NCBI RefSeq assembly: GCF_030866765.1
Contig: NZ_CP133017.1
Coordinates: forward strand, 1,827,001 to 1,891,000
Direction: 5' to 3'
Source: Paenibacillus silvisoli
GTDB lineage: Bacteria; Bacillota; Bacilli; Paenibacillales; Paenibacillaceae
Length of the DNA stretch: 64,000 nucleotides
Positions 35,089 to 42,742 of the stretch are shown piece by piece. Under the pieces are notes generated by a model that saw nothing but the letters and a program-made list of their open reading frames with translations, searched no databases and was not told the DNA's origin. A program made the translations under genes and the position numbers. The number at the start of each line of letters is the position of its first letter. Position 1 is the first letter of the stretch.

Positions 35089-36282
35089 ATGAGCAACATA
35101 CCGAAAATTGTTATTCTTGGCGCCGGCTACGGCGGTGTACTAACGGCACTGCGTCTTCAAAAAGAATTGAACTATAATGAAGCTGACGTAACGCTCGTGA
35201 ATAAGCATGACTACCACTACTTCACGACGCATCTGCACATGCCTGCGGCGGGTACGGACAAAACGGAAAACGCGCGCGTAAGCATTTCCAAGCTGATTGA
35301 CGAATTCAAAATCGATTTCGTTAAATCGACTGTAGTTCAAATCCGTACGCAAGACAAGAAAGTCATTCTTGAAGACGGCACGCTTTCATACGATTACCTC
35401 GTCATCGGCCTTGGCGGCGAACCTGAAACTTTCGGTATCCCGGGCATGCTTGAAAATGCCATGAACATCCGCAGCATCAACTCGGTTCGCTTGATCCGCG
35501 AACATATCGAGTACCAATTCGCGCGCTACAAACGCGAACCGCACCGCACGGACTACCTGACCTTCGTTGTCGGCGGCGCCGGCTTCACGGGCATCGAGTT
35601 CGTGGGCGAGCTTGCAGACCGTCTGCCAGAGCTTTGCAAACAAAACGACGTCGATCCGTCGCTCGTTAAACTTTACAATATCGAAGCAGCTCCGACCGCA
35701 CTGCCAGGCTTTGATCCGGAGCTCGTAGAATATGCTATGCAAGTGCTGACGAAGAAGGGCGTAACTTTCCGCATCGGCACGGCAATTAAAGAATGTACGA
35801 CAGAAGGCGTTATCGTCGGCGACGGCGAAGAAATCAAAGCGGCAACCGTTGTTTGGGCAGCGGGCGTACGCGGTAACCGTCTCATCGAAGAAGCGGGCAT
35901 CGAAACGATGCGCGGCCGCGTCAAAGTCGACGAGAACCTGCGCGTTCCAGGCCACGAGAACATCTATGTTGTCGGCGACAACTCCCTGATGTTCAACCCG
36001 GAAGGCCGTCCATATCCGCCGACTGCGCAAATCGCCATGCAGCAGGGCGTAACATGCGCGCACAACCTGGTTGCTTCGATCCGCAACCAACCGCTGAAAA
36101 AATTCGAGTTCAAGAATAAAGGTACGGTTGCATCCCTTGGTAAAGGCGAAGCGATCGGTCTTGCGTTCGGCAAGAAATACAAAGGCGGCGTAGCGGCATT
36201 GCTGAAGAAAGCGATCGACGTTCGTTACCTGTACATCATCGGCGGCCTTCCGCTGGTACTTCGCAAAGGTAAGTTCCTGTAA
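35089..36282 (+). CDS. ndh: type II NADH dehydrogenase
   Basis: The 397-residue flavoprotein has the FAD motif IVILGAGYGGVLTALRL (residues 7-23), the NAD motif FVVGGAGFTGIEFVGEL (near 161-177) and ENIYVVGDNSLMFNPEGRPYPPTAQIAMQQG (near 287-317), where the AQxAxQ quinone-site signature is present. It oxidises NADH and reduces menaquinone. The ATG at 35089 is chosen because the FAD motif follows closely; GGATGGGA is a weak site. Codon use is biased toward highly expressed choices. A Rex-like operator lies upstream. The next gene overlaps by one base. Confidence 0.94.
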   Translation: MSNIPKIVILGAGYGGVLTALRLQKELNYNEADVTLVNKHDYHYFTTHLHMPAAGTDKTENARVSISKLIDEFKIDFVKSTVVQIRTQDKKVILEDGTLSYDYLVIGLGGEPETFGIPGMLENAMNIRSINSVRLIREHIEYQFARYKREPHRTDYLTFVVGGAGFTGIEFVGELADRLPELCKQNDVDPSLVKLYNIEAAPTALPGFDPELVEYAMQVLTKKGVTFRIGTAIKECTTEGVIVGDGEEIKAATVVWAAGVRGNRLIEEAGIETMRGRVKVDENLRVPGHENIYVVGDNSLMFNPEGRPYPPTAQIAMQQGVTCAHNLVASIRNQPLKKFEFKNKGTVASLGKGEAIGLAFGKKYKGGVAALLKKAIDVRYLYIIGGLPLVLRKGKFL

Positions 36283-36536
36283 TGCGCCACTGCAGCGTAC
36301 AGGTTCGCGGACTGTTGACGCGCGAGGAGCTCGATCGTTACAACGCGTTGATGGAAGTAGGCTCCTTCCTGGAGTCGCAAAACCGTTACGACTTGGCATA
36401 TACGGTGCAGAAGGAAGTCGACATTCTCATTTTGCCGGGCATTGAGCGGTTGAAGGAGAAAGGCAGGGAACGCGACCGCCAAACGGAAGCGTACTTGGAA
36501 ATGAAGCGCCTCCTTGAAGAGGACGACGAGGACTAA
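36282..36536 (+). CDS. small conserved protein following ndh
   Basis: The 84-residue, highly charged and helical protein (MRHCSVQVRGLLTREELDRYNALMEVGSF at its start) overlaps the ndh stop by one base (TAATG), so it is translated with ndh. No family is recognised. Its tight coupling suggests a partner or regulator of the dehydrogenase, which is inference only. Confidence 0.65.
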   Translation: MRHCSVQVRGLLTREELDRYNALMEVGSFLESQNRYDLAYTVQKEVDILILPGIERLKEKGRERDRQTEAYLEMKRLLEEDDED

Positions 36537-36545
36537 CAAATAAAT

Positions 36546-36588
36546 AAAGCGGATGGAGCGTCTCGGGGACGTTTCATCCGCTTTTTAT
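36546..36588. terminator. bidirectional intrinsic terminator
   Basis: Arms AAAGCGGATG..CGT and ACG..CATCCGCTTT, then TTATTT, between the converging ndh operon and hemQ. Confidence 0.85.
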
Positions 36589-36593
36589 TTGGC

Positions 36594-37340
36594 CTAGATG
36601 GCGAATAGCTCTTGAAGCTTCTGGTCCGTCATCCGGTTGCCGACGTAGAAGTCGCCGAAATCGCCGAAGCGCGCGCTGACTTCGTCAAAACGCATTTCGT
36701 AAACCAGCTTCTTGAATTGCAGCGCATCCTCGGCAAAGAGGGTCACGCCCCACTCCCAGTTGTCGAAGCCGACGGAGCCCGTAATGATTTGCTTGACCTT
36801 GCCAGCGTAGCTGCGGCCGATCATGCCGTGGCTGCGCATCATGGTGCGGCGCTCGTCCATGCTGAGCATGTACCAGTTGTCGCTGCCTTGGCGGCGTTTG
36901 TTCATCGGGTAGAAGCAGATGTGGTTCCATTTCGGCAGAATCGGCTTCAGTCTTGCGATGATTTCCGGATTTTGCATCGGGTCGGAGCCCGGCTGCGCCA
37001 TGTAATTGCTAAGCTCCACTACGCTGACGTAGGAATGCGCCGGAATCGTGAACTGCGCGAACGTCGTTTTGTTAAACGCGTTTTCGATCGCATTCAGCTC
37101 CTCGAGCGTTTCGCGCAGGTGCATCAGCATGAAGTCCGCCTTCTGGCCGACGATGGAATAGAAGGCCGTACTGCCTTGTTTGTTATCTTCAACGGTTTGC
37201 CATTCGCTTAGGAACGATTGGAGCTCGTCCAGCGCAATCGCGCGCTCGCCTTCGTCGGCAAGCTTCCAAGCCGCCCAGTCAATGGTGCGGAAATCGTGCA
37301 AGGCGTACCAGCCTTCAAGCGTTTGAGCCGCTTCACTCAT
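36594..37340 (-). CDS. hemQ: coproheme decarboxylase HemQ (ChdC)
   Basis: The 248-residue chlorite dismutase-family protein catalyses the last step of the coproporphyrin-dependent heme pathway of Gram-positive bacteria. It matches YwfI/HemQ along its length: [14 protein letters not shown] at the N-terminus, ELSNYM near 110, the catalytic-Tyr region [11 protein letters not shown], and [27 protein letters not shown] (near 150-178) with the proximal heme His. AGGGAGAG precedes the ATG. It supplies heme B to ctaB and ctaA elsewhere in the window. Confidence 0.95.
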   Translation of the reverse strand: MSEAAQTLEGWYALHDFRTIDWAAWKLADEGERAIALDELQSFLSEWQTVEDNKQGSTAFYSIVGQKADFMLMHLRETLEELNAIENAFNKTTFAQFTIPAHSYVSVVELSNYMAQPGSDPMQNPEIIARLKPILPKWNHICFYPMNKRRQGSDNWYMLSMDERRTMMRSHGMIGRSYAGKVKQIITGSVGFDNWEWGVTLFAEDALQFKKLVYEMRFDEVSARFGDFGDFYVGNRMTDQKLQELFAI

Positions 37341-37436
37341 GTTGATCTCTCCCTATCGGTTTCTTGTCGATTACATTGTAACGTAACGCGGCAAAGGAGA
37401 GCAAATGGCGGACTTGTGACAACATCGCAAAGGAAA

Positions 37437-37465
37437 TTGACTTCCGTTATGGCATCTACTACACT
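37437..37465 (+). promoter_or_regulatory. sigma-A promoter of YuiB-like gene
   Basis: TTGACT (37437-37442), a 17-base spacer and TACACT (37460-37465), 31 bases before the start codon. Confidence 0.65.
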
Positions 37466-37495
37466 ATTCGTAGCGAAAGGGGTAGACGATTCGGG

Positions 37496-37801
37496 ATGAA
37501 CGGCGACGTTAATATTTTACAGCTTATTATTGCAACGGTATTGTTTTTCGTCATGATGTTCGGCATCGGCTTTATTTTGAACATGCTGCTGAAAACAACC
37601 TTTTTTCCGATTTATTTATTTATCATCGTGCTTGTTCCGCTGTTTGTCTGGCAAACCTGGGACAATACGAAGAGCGTATCCGGCAATTTCACGTCCTTCA
37701 CGTTCGTCGATATTTTGCCTGCGATCGGCGCGCTGATCGGCGCCTATGTGAGCGGCTCGACCATTCGGGCGCTGCGCAAAGGCGGATACAAAATGTTCTA
37801 A
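37496..37801 (+). CDS. YuiB family membrane protein
   Basis: The 101-residue protein has three hydrophobic helices and begins MNGDVNILQLIIATVLFFVMMFGIGFILNMLL, closely matching B. subtilis YuiB (105 residues). YuiB lies near yumB/yumC in Bacillus, as here. The function is unknown. The spacing GAAAGGGG to ATG is about 13 bases. Confidence 0.85.
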   Translation: MNGDVNILQLIIATVLFFVMMFGIGFILNMLLKTTFFPIYLFIIVLVPLFVWQTWDNTKSVSGNFTSFTFVDILPAIGALIGAYVSGSTIRALRKGGYKMF

Positions 37802-37887
37802 CATGAAAGTTCAAACGGCATGGCCATACTAAGGAAAATTCGAGAGTCAGCGAAGCGTGCTGACTACGAAAGCCGAGGTGTTGCGCG

Positions 37888-38766
37888 ATGCCGTTTTTGA
37901 CTATTGGAGACACGGCGCTGCATGTTCATCATGAAGGAACGGGAAAAGGGAGCGTGCCGCTCCTATGCGTCCATCCGCCATGTCTGACCAGCCGGATGTT
38001 TACGGCGGTGCAGGAGAAGCTGACTTCCGCTTCGCTGATCCGGTTTGATATCCGTGGCCATGGCAGCAGCGAGGCGGGTCCCGGGAAGCTGACGCTCCCG
38101 TTAATCGCGGAAGATATGCGAAGACTGCTCGATGCGATCGGGGTCAAGCAAGCCTATGTCTGCTCCTATGGGGCGGGCTCGTTTCCGGCGCTTACGGCGA
38201 TGCTGGCCTATCCCGAGCGATTTATCGGCGGAATTCTCGTTTCCGGCGCTTCGGCGTATACCGATATTGTGACGCGCTCGAAAATGCAGGCGACATTCAT
38301 TTCAAGTATACTCTGTCCCAAAGAGCCGATCGCGTTTAAGGCGGCCTGGAACGAAGCGGCCAGCAGGGACAGCTTCGAAGAGCTGCATGCCGAAGCCAAG
38401 CTCGGCGATGCGGTGAAGTGGCGCGAGTATACGGCCGCTTGCTTAGACAGCGCCGTGCAGAAGAAGCTGCATCAGCTGAAGCAGCCGATGCTCGTCCTAT
38501 ATGGCACGGGCGATAAGACGGGACAAGGCTACGCGGCGGAGCTGCGGCGCAAATTGCCGAACTGCGAGCTGTACGGCATTATCGGCGCCGATAAGCAGCT
38601 GCTTCTGAAAGAGCCGACTACGCTGGCTTATGTCGTCTCGCAATGGCTGGAGAAACAGGAGCATCCGGAAATTGCGGATACGTTCGAGGAACGGGAGGCT
38701 CTGCTGCAGGAGCTGTCCGCCCATGGCATTGAAGAAGGCATTCACGGCACGGCTCCGCGCCACTGA
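37888..38766 (+). CDS. alpha/beta hydrolase-fold protein lacking catalytic His
   Basis: The 292-residue protein has the core fold: LLCVHPPCLTSRMF (oxyanion region), FDIRGHGSSEAG, the nucleophile elbow V-C-S93-Y-G-A-G, and LYGTGDKTG with the acid. Where the catalytic His is expected (GxxH before the last helix) the sequence is GADK236. S93 and the Asp are kept. It may therefore be a non-enzymatic relative (as in RsbQ-like or regulatory hydrolase folds) or use another residue. CCGAGGTG precedes the ATG. Confidence 0.8.
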   Translation: MPFLTIGDTALHVHHEGTGKGSVPLLCVHPPCLTSRMFTAVQEKLTSASLIRFDIRGHGSSEAGPGKLTLPLIAEDMRRLLDAIGVKQAYVCSYGAGSFPALTAMLAYPERFIGGILVSGASAYTDIVTRSKMQATFISSILCPKEPIAFKAAWNEAASRDSFEELHAEAKLGDAVKWREYTAACLDSAVQKKLHQLKQPMLVLYGTGDKTGQGYAAELRRKLPNCELYGIIGADKQLLLKEPTTLAYVVSQWLEKQEHPEIADTFEEREALLQELSAHGIEEGIHGTAPRH

Positions 38767-38797
38767 CAAGTGAATAAACGCTGCGATCAGCAAGCGA

Positions 38798-38831
38798 AAG
38801 TTCCCTCTACCGGGGGAATTTTCTTTTTTCT
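38798..38831 (+). terminator. probable intrinsic terminator
   Basis: GTTCCC / GGGGGAA hairpin with TTTTCTTTTTT following, between the hydrolase gene and dnaB. Confidence 0.65.
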
Positions 38832-38901
38832 GCGCCTCAAACGAAGGCCGCTTTTATGGTAAACTAGTAGAAAGAATTTAAGGCGGATGGAGTCAAATGA
38901 G

Positions 38902-40437
38902 ATGCGGATCGGCAACTTGCACCAATTTACAGAGCATCATCGATGCTACATCTTTCGGGATTTTTCGTTAAGCGCGGTAGACCGCAAAATGATCGGACTT
39001 ATCTATCAATCTATGATCGGCGCGTTTGCAACGGGGTTATATCAGCTGCTGTATCAGCAGGTGGCGGAAGACCGGGTCGGATACTCGCCGCTTGAGCCGC
39101 AGCGGAAGCTGCTGCTCGGGCTCGGACTTGAAATGAACGAGCGGGGCAGACAGGAGCTCGTGAATCAGGCATCCCGGCTGGAAGCGGTCGGACTGCTTCA
39201 AGTGTCCAAGCTCAGCGTGCCGGATAACGATGACGTCGTATTCGAATACGAGCTGGTTAAGCCGTTGTCGCCGGATGATTTTTTCGGAAACAGTCCGCAT
39301 TTGACGATGCTGCTGCGGGACAAGGTCGGAAAGCATGCCGTCATCGCGCTTCGGGAATCGTTCTATGAGAAGGAAGACGATGAGCTGGCAAGCGTCGAGC
39401 TGCGGCGCGAAAGCATTACCGTTCCGTTTTACGAGCTGTTCCGGCTGAATACGCAAGGGATCGATACGGAGCTGGAGCAGGCGCTTACCGAGGTGGCTCC
39501 TTCGAGGCAGTCGCTGCCGAAGCAGCAGCTAGAGACGGCGGGGATCGGGTACGGCGACATCATTATGCGGTTTCCGCGAAATTCGTCGAACCGGCACTAC
39601 GTCGAACGTCTTCGCGGCGATCACGAAGCGCTCGCCCAGCTTAACTACGTGGCGTATAAGTACAATCTGGATGCGGCGGATTTGAGCAGGCTGCTCGATG
39701 AGGACAACATCTTTACGACCAAAGGCGAGCTGCTCATCGACGAGCTGCAGCTGCGGGCCAATCAGATGTACAGGCAGGACCGCAAGCGGAACGATGAACG
39801 GCAGCGGGTGTACGGACGGATGGCCGCCGCGAAGGAAAGCACGGAAACTGCCGGCGGTGACGGGGATGACGTGCCGGACGAAGTGGCGGTGCAAGCGGAA
39901 TATTATATGGACGTGCCGGAGCAGATGGCCGGCAGATGCGATATTCATCAGTACAATATGTTAATGCGGAATGAGCCGCATACGCGGTTTTTGGCGCGAT
40001 TTTTCCCTGGCGCCGTGCCGGAGCGCATCATTCGCGTGTTCGAAGTCATGAATCTTAATTATCGGCTGCAGGATGCCGTGATCAATGTCCTTATTCATTA
40101 TGTCGTCGGATTGAAGGATGCGCAGCGCGTGACGAATCAGTTTATCGACGCCGTTGCGTCGAACATGCTGATGAAAGGCGTCGACTCGTACGAGAAAGCG
40201 GTCGGTTACGTCAGAGAGCAGGTCAAGCTGGAGCAGGATAAGCTTCGGCATCGCGACGGCGGCGGCGGATCGCCATCGTCCCAGCCGGCTTCAAGAGCCG
40301 GAAGCGGGGCGCCGCGCGGACGCCGGAAGCCGTCCATTCCGATTATGCCGGAGGCGCCGAAAGGCAAGCAGCTGTCCCCCGAGGAGATCGAAGAAATCCG
40401 CAATATGGCGCGCAAGCTGGACGGCAAAACTACTTAA
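38902..40437 (+). CDS. dnaB: replication initiation / membrane attachment protein DnaB
   Basis: The 511-residue helicase-loading protein of Firmicutes has an N-terminal winged-helix region (about residues 1-110, FRDFSLSAVDRKMIGLIYQSMIGA) and a DnaD-like C-terminal domain (RVFEVMNLNYRLQDAVINVLIHYVVG, near 375-400). A low-complexity Gly/Ser/Pro linker precedes the end. It works with DnaA, DnaD and DnaI to load the replicative helicase. The ATG at 38902, with GGAG 9 bases upstream, is preferred to the one at 38887. dnaI follows 29 bases downstream, the conserved order. Confidence 0.92.
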   Translation: MRIGNLHQFTEHHRCYIFRDFSLSAVDRKMIGLIYQSMIGAFATGLYQLLYQQVAEDRVGYSPLEPQRKLLLGLGLEMNERGRQELVNQASRLEAVGLLQVSKLSVPDNDDVVFEYELVKPLSPDDFFGNSPHLTMLLRDKVGKHAVIALRESFYEKEDDELASVELRRESITVPFYELFRLNTQGIDTELEQALTEVAPSRQSLPKQQLETAGIGYGDIIMRFPRNSSNRHYVERLRGDHEALAQLNYVAYKYNLDAADLSRLLDEDNIFTTKGELLIDELQLRANQMYRQDRKRNDERQRVYGRMAAAKESTETAGGDGDDVPDEVAVQAEYYMDVPEQMAGRCDIHQYNMLMRNEPHTRFLARFFPGAVPERIIRVFEVMNLNYRLQDAVINVLIHYVVGLKDAQRVTNQFIDAVASNMLMKGVDSYEKAVGYVREQVKLEQDKLRHRDGGGGSPSSQPASRAGSGAPRGRRKPSIPIMPEAPKGKQLSPEEIEEIRNMARKLDGKTT

Positions 40438-40466
40438 CACATGTAAGAGGGCGAGGTGAAGCATAG

Positions 40467-41429
40467 ATGTCTATGGAATCGTTAGGCGACCTGCTGAAGC
40501 AATTGCCGGGAGGCGGCAGCGCGCTGAAGCAAGCCGATAAGCTGATGGCGGACCTGCTTGCCGATCCGCTTGTCGGAAAGCTTCGCGGCAAGTACCCCGA
40601 GCTGAGCGACGGAATCATACGGCTTAATTTAAATAAAATATATCAATGCACGAAGGAATACCGGAGCTGCTCCAATTGTCCGGGGCTGGATAACTGCCCG
40701 AACGACTTCGAAGGGCATTACACGGAGCTGAGCTGCGAAACGACGGGCTTGCTCGTTCAACTGAACGACCGCAAGGTGCCATGCAAGAAGCTGCTGGCCA
40801 GACAAGCCGAGAACAAGATCCGCAGCCGCGTCCGCAGTTTCTATGTCGATGACCGCGCGTTGTCCAAAGGCTTCTCCGCGGAAGAAATTTTTAATAACGA
40901 TGTGGAACGGATCGAAGCGGTCGGCCAAGTCATCCGATATATTAACAGCACGAAAGAACATGGCCTGCAGCCTGAAGGTCTCTATATGACGGGGAGATTC
41001 GGGACGGGCAAGACGTTTCTCATGTGCTACATGCTCCATGAGCTGGCGAAGGCCGGCTACACCGGCGCGATCGTTTACATGCCGGAATTCGTGGAAGACT
41101 TGAAGTCGCTCATGCACGAGCAGGGCAAGCTGAAGGAAACGGTCGACCTGATGAAGGAGACGGACTTGCTCATCTTCGACGATATCGGGGCGGAGAACTT
41201 GAACCCTTGGGTGCGAGATCATGTCCTAGGCGCGATTCTCAACTACCGGATGAACCGGAAGCCGACCTTCTATACGTCGAACTATGGGCTGGACGCGCTC
41301 GAACAGCATTTCAGCTTTACGAATAAAGATGGAGACGAGCTGCATAAGGGACAGCGGATCATGGACCGCATACGGCCTTATGTGCAGCCCGTTCACGTCA
41401 CCGGACATAATAAACGTGGCCTAAAATAA
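40467..41429 (+). CDS. dnaI: primosomal helicase loader DnaI
   Basis: The 320-residue AAA+ helicase loader has an N-terminal zinc-binding domain with C68, C71, C77 and H84, exactly as in B. subtilis DnaI, and a C-terminal ATPase with Walker A G176-RFGTGKT183 and Walker B LLIFDDIGAE (near 233-242). It loads the replicative helicase DnaC at oriC and during restart. The ribosome binding site is GGGCGAGGTG, about 10 bases upstream. Its terminator hairpin has been split by an IS3-family element. Confidence 0.95.
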   Translation: MSMESLGDLLKQLPGGGSALKQADKLMADLLADPLVGKLRGKYPELSDGIIRLNLNKIYQCTKEYRSCSNCPGLDNCPNDFEGHYTELSCETTGLLVQLNDRKVPCKKLLARQAENKIRSRVRSFYVDDRALSKGFSAEEIFNNDVERIEAVGQVIRYINSTKEHGLQPEGLYMTGRFGTGKTFLMCYMLHELAKAGYTGAIVYMPEFVEDLKSLMHEQGKLKETVDLMKETDLLIFDDIGAENLNPWVRDHVLGAILNYRMNRKPTFYTSNYGLDALEQHFSFTNKDGDELHKGQRIMDRIRPYVQPVHVTGHNKRGLK

Positions 41430-41433
41430 GAAG

Positions 41434-41448
41434 AGCCTGCCGTCGCGA
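41434..41448 (+). terminator. left arm of dnaI terminator, interrupted by IS
   Basis: AGCCTGCCGTC (41434-41444) plus loop bases GCGA. Its complement GACGGCAGGCT with six T lies at 42719-42734, on the other side of the IS. Without the IS, these form an 11-bp perfect terminator hairpin with loop GCGAA. Confidence 0.85.
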
Positions 41449-41524
41449 TGAAGTGCACCCCTTAGAATGGACATTGGAATAAACCCCTGGTTTATCCGAT
41501 GAAATTCTAGGGGGTGCTTTTTTT

Positions 41525-41926
41525 ATGCCATTGAAAAAAGGTCAGAAACTTAAAACATATTCGGATGAGTTGAAGAAGGAGGCGATACGTCTTCATGTTG
41601 TTGAAGGATGGAACTATCGTAAAATTAACGAACATCTAGGTATCTTAGATCCTGGTAGATTGAAGCGGTGGATGCGGAAATATCGGGAGCATGGTGAGTT
41701 TGGCTTGTTAGATCAACGTGGTAGGAAAGACGAATATGTAGATCAAGATCGATACGTACAAAAGCTCCAGAGGGAAAACGACATACTAAAAAAGTGTTTA
41801 GGAATTTGGATGCGGGAGGTGAAAAACAGAAATTCAAGTCGATCGAAGCTGCGGCCGAGAGTTTCCCCGTCAGCGCATTGTGTGAGCTCTTCGGCGTCTC
41901 GCGAAGCGGATACTACGCCTTCCTAA
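41525..41926 (+). CDS. IS3-family transposase OrfA (helix-turn-helix)
   Basis: The 0-frame product of 133 residues. The first 90 residues contain a helix-turn-helix (KTYSDELKKEAIRLHVVEGWNYRKINEHL) and a leucine-zipper-like coil (YVQKLQRENDILKK), which bind the IS ends and dimerise. The real functional product is probably the frameshifted OrfAB: the slippery run AAAAAAG at 41788-41794 lies where OrfA and OrfB meet. The residues after the slip site are out of the conserved frame. Confidence 0.9.
   Translation: MPLKKGQKLKTYSDELKKEAIRLHVVEGWNYRKINEHLGILDPGRLKRWMRKYREHGEFGLLDQRGRKDEYVDQDRYVQKLQRENDILKKCLGIWMREVKNRNSSRSKLRPRVSPSAHCVSSSASREADTTPS
41788..41794 (+). promoter_or_regulatory. programmed -1 ribosomal frameshift site AAAAAAG
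   Basis: A6G heptamer at the OrfA/OrfB junction. Slipping back one base continues LQRENDILKK directly into VFRNLDAGGEKQKFK of OrfB, giving the fused transposase typical of the IS3 family. Confidence 0.85.
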
Positions 41927-42678
41927 AGCGTAAGCACAACGATCGAGATCTGGAAGCAAAAGCGCTGATTCAAAGCGTGTACGACAGATATAATGGCGTT
42001 TATGGATATCGACAAATCCAGCTTTTCCTGCTACAAGACCATAACACCTGGATGAATCACAAGAAAGTTCTGCGAATCATGCAATTGCTAGGCATCCGCT
42101 CTCAGATTCGCCGTAAGCATCGGAGTAACTACGCTTCATCAACTGGGGAGCGCGTTGCTAAGAATTTGTTAAAACAAGAATTCCATGCTTCACGGCCAGC
42201 TGAGAAGTGGGTGACAGATATTACACAATACCGAGTAGGTGATCAATGGATCTATCTCTCGGCAATTAAAGATCTGTTTAACAATGAAATTGTGTCCTAT
42301 AAGATGAGCTCGCGTAACGATAATGAGCTGGTACTACAAACGTTTAAACAAGCTTTTAAAAAGCAAAAGAACGTGACTGGATTGATCGTTCACAGCGATC
42401 AAGGATTCCAGTACACGTCCCATGCTTACCACGACATGCTGCCAAAGGTTGGCGCCCAAATCAGCATGTCTCGTCGGGGCAATTGTTATGACAACGCCTC
42501 TATGGAGAGCTTCTTCTCGCATCTCAAAACGGAAGGGCTCTATCCCTATACTATCCGAAATCTGGACGAGGCACAAAGAAAAATAGAGGAATTTATTCAA
42601 TTTTATAACCATCATCGGCCACAACGAAAGCTGAAAAAGCTGTCCCCGGTAGCCTACCGGAAACAGCTTTTTGCATAG
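41794..42678 (+). CDS. IS3-family transposase OrfB (DDE integrase core)
   Basis: The 294-residue catalytic region has the DDE triad: D in EKWVTDITQY (about 142), D in LIVHSDQGFQYTS (about 202) and E in YDNASMESFFSHLKTE (about 238), with the following Lys. HTH_21 and rve domains are recognisable. It is expressed by frameshifting from OrfA; the apparent GTG at 41794 is only the open-frame boundary. It catalyses copy-out paste-in transposition. Confidence 0.93.
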   Translation: MFRNLDAGGEKQKFKSIEAAAESFPVSALCELFGVSRSGYYAFLKRKHNDRDLEAKALIQSVYDRYNGVYGYRQIQLFLLQDHNTWMNHKKVLRIMQLLGIRSQIRRKHRSNYASSTGERVAKNLLKQEFHASRPAEKWVTDITQYRVGDQWIYLSAIKDLFNNEIVSYKMSSRNDNELVLQTFKQAFKKQKNVTGLIVHSDQGFQYTSHAYHDMLPKVGAQISMSRRGNCYDNASMESFFSHLKTEGLYPYTIRNLDEAQRKIEEFIQFYNHHRPQRKLKKLSPVAYRKQLFA

Positions 42679-42718
42679 GTTTCTTTCATTGTCCACTAAA
42701 TGGGGTCTTGACCACGAA

Positions 42719-42734
42719 GACGGCAGGCTTTTTT
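42719..42734. terminator. right arm of interrupted terminator
   Basis: GACGGCAGGCT plus TTTTTT, the complement of 41434-41444. Before insertion it would have ended dnaI transcription and probably also that of the converging SLH gene. Confidence 0.8.
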
Positions 42735-42742
42735 GTGCGCGC

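Larger units (their letters stand above)
41449..42714 (+). mobile_element. IS3-family insertion sequence, 1266 bp
   Basis: Intact element with imperfect terminal inverted repeats (19 of 31 matches; left begins TGAAGTGCACCCC, right inverted begins TGGTCAAGACCCC; both contain TGGACA). It is flanked by a 3-bp target duplication CGA (41446-41448 and 42715-42717). It carries orfA and orfB with a programmed -1 frameshift site. Both frames are undamaged, so it may be active. The loop position inside a terminator is notable. Confidence 0.93.
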
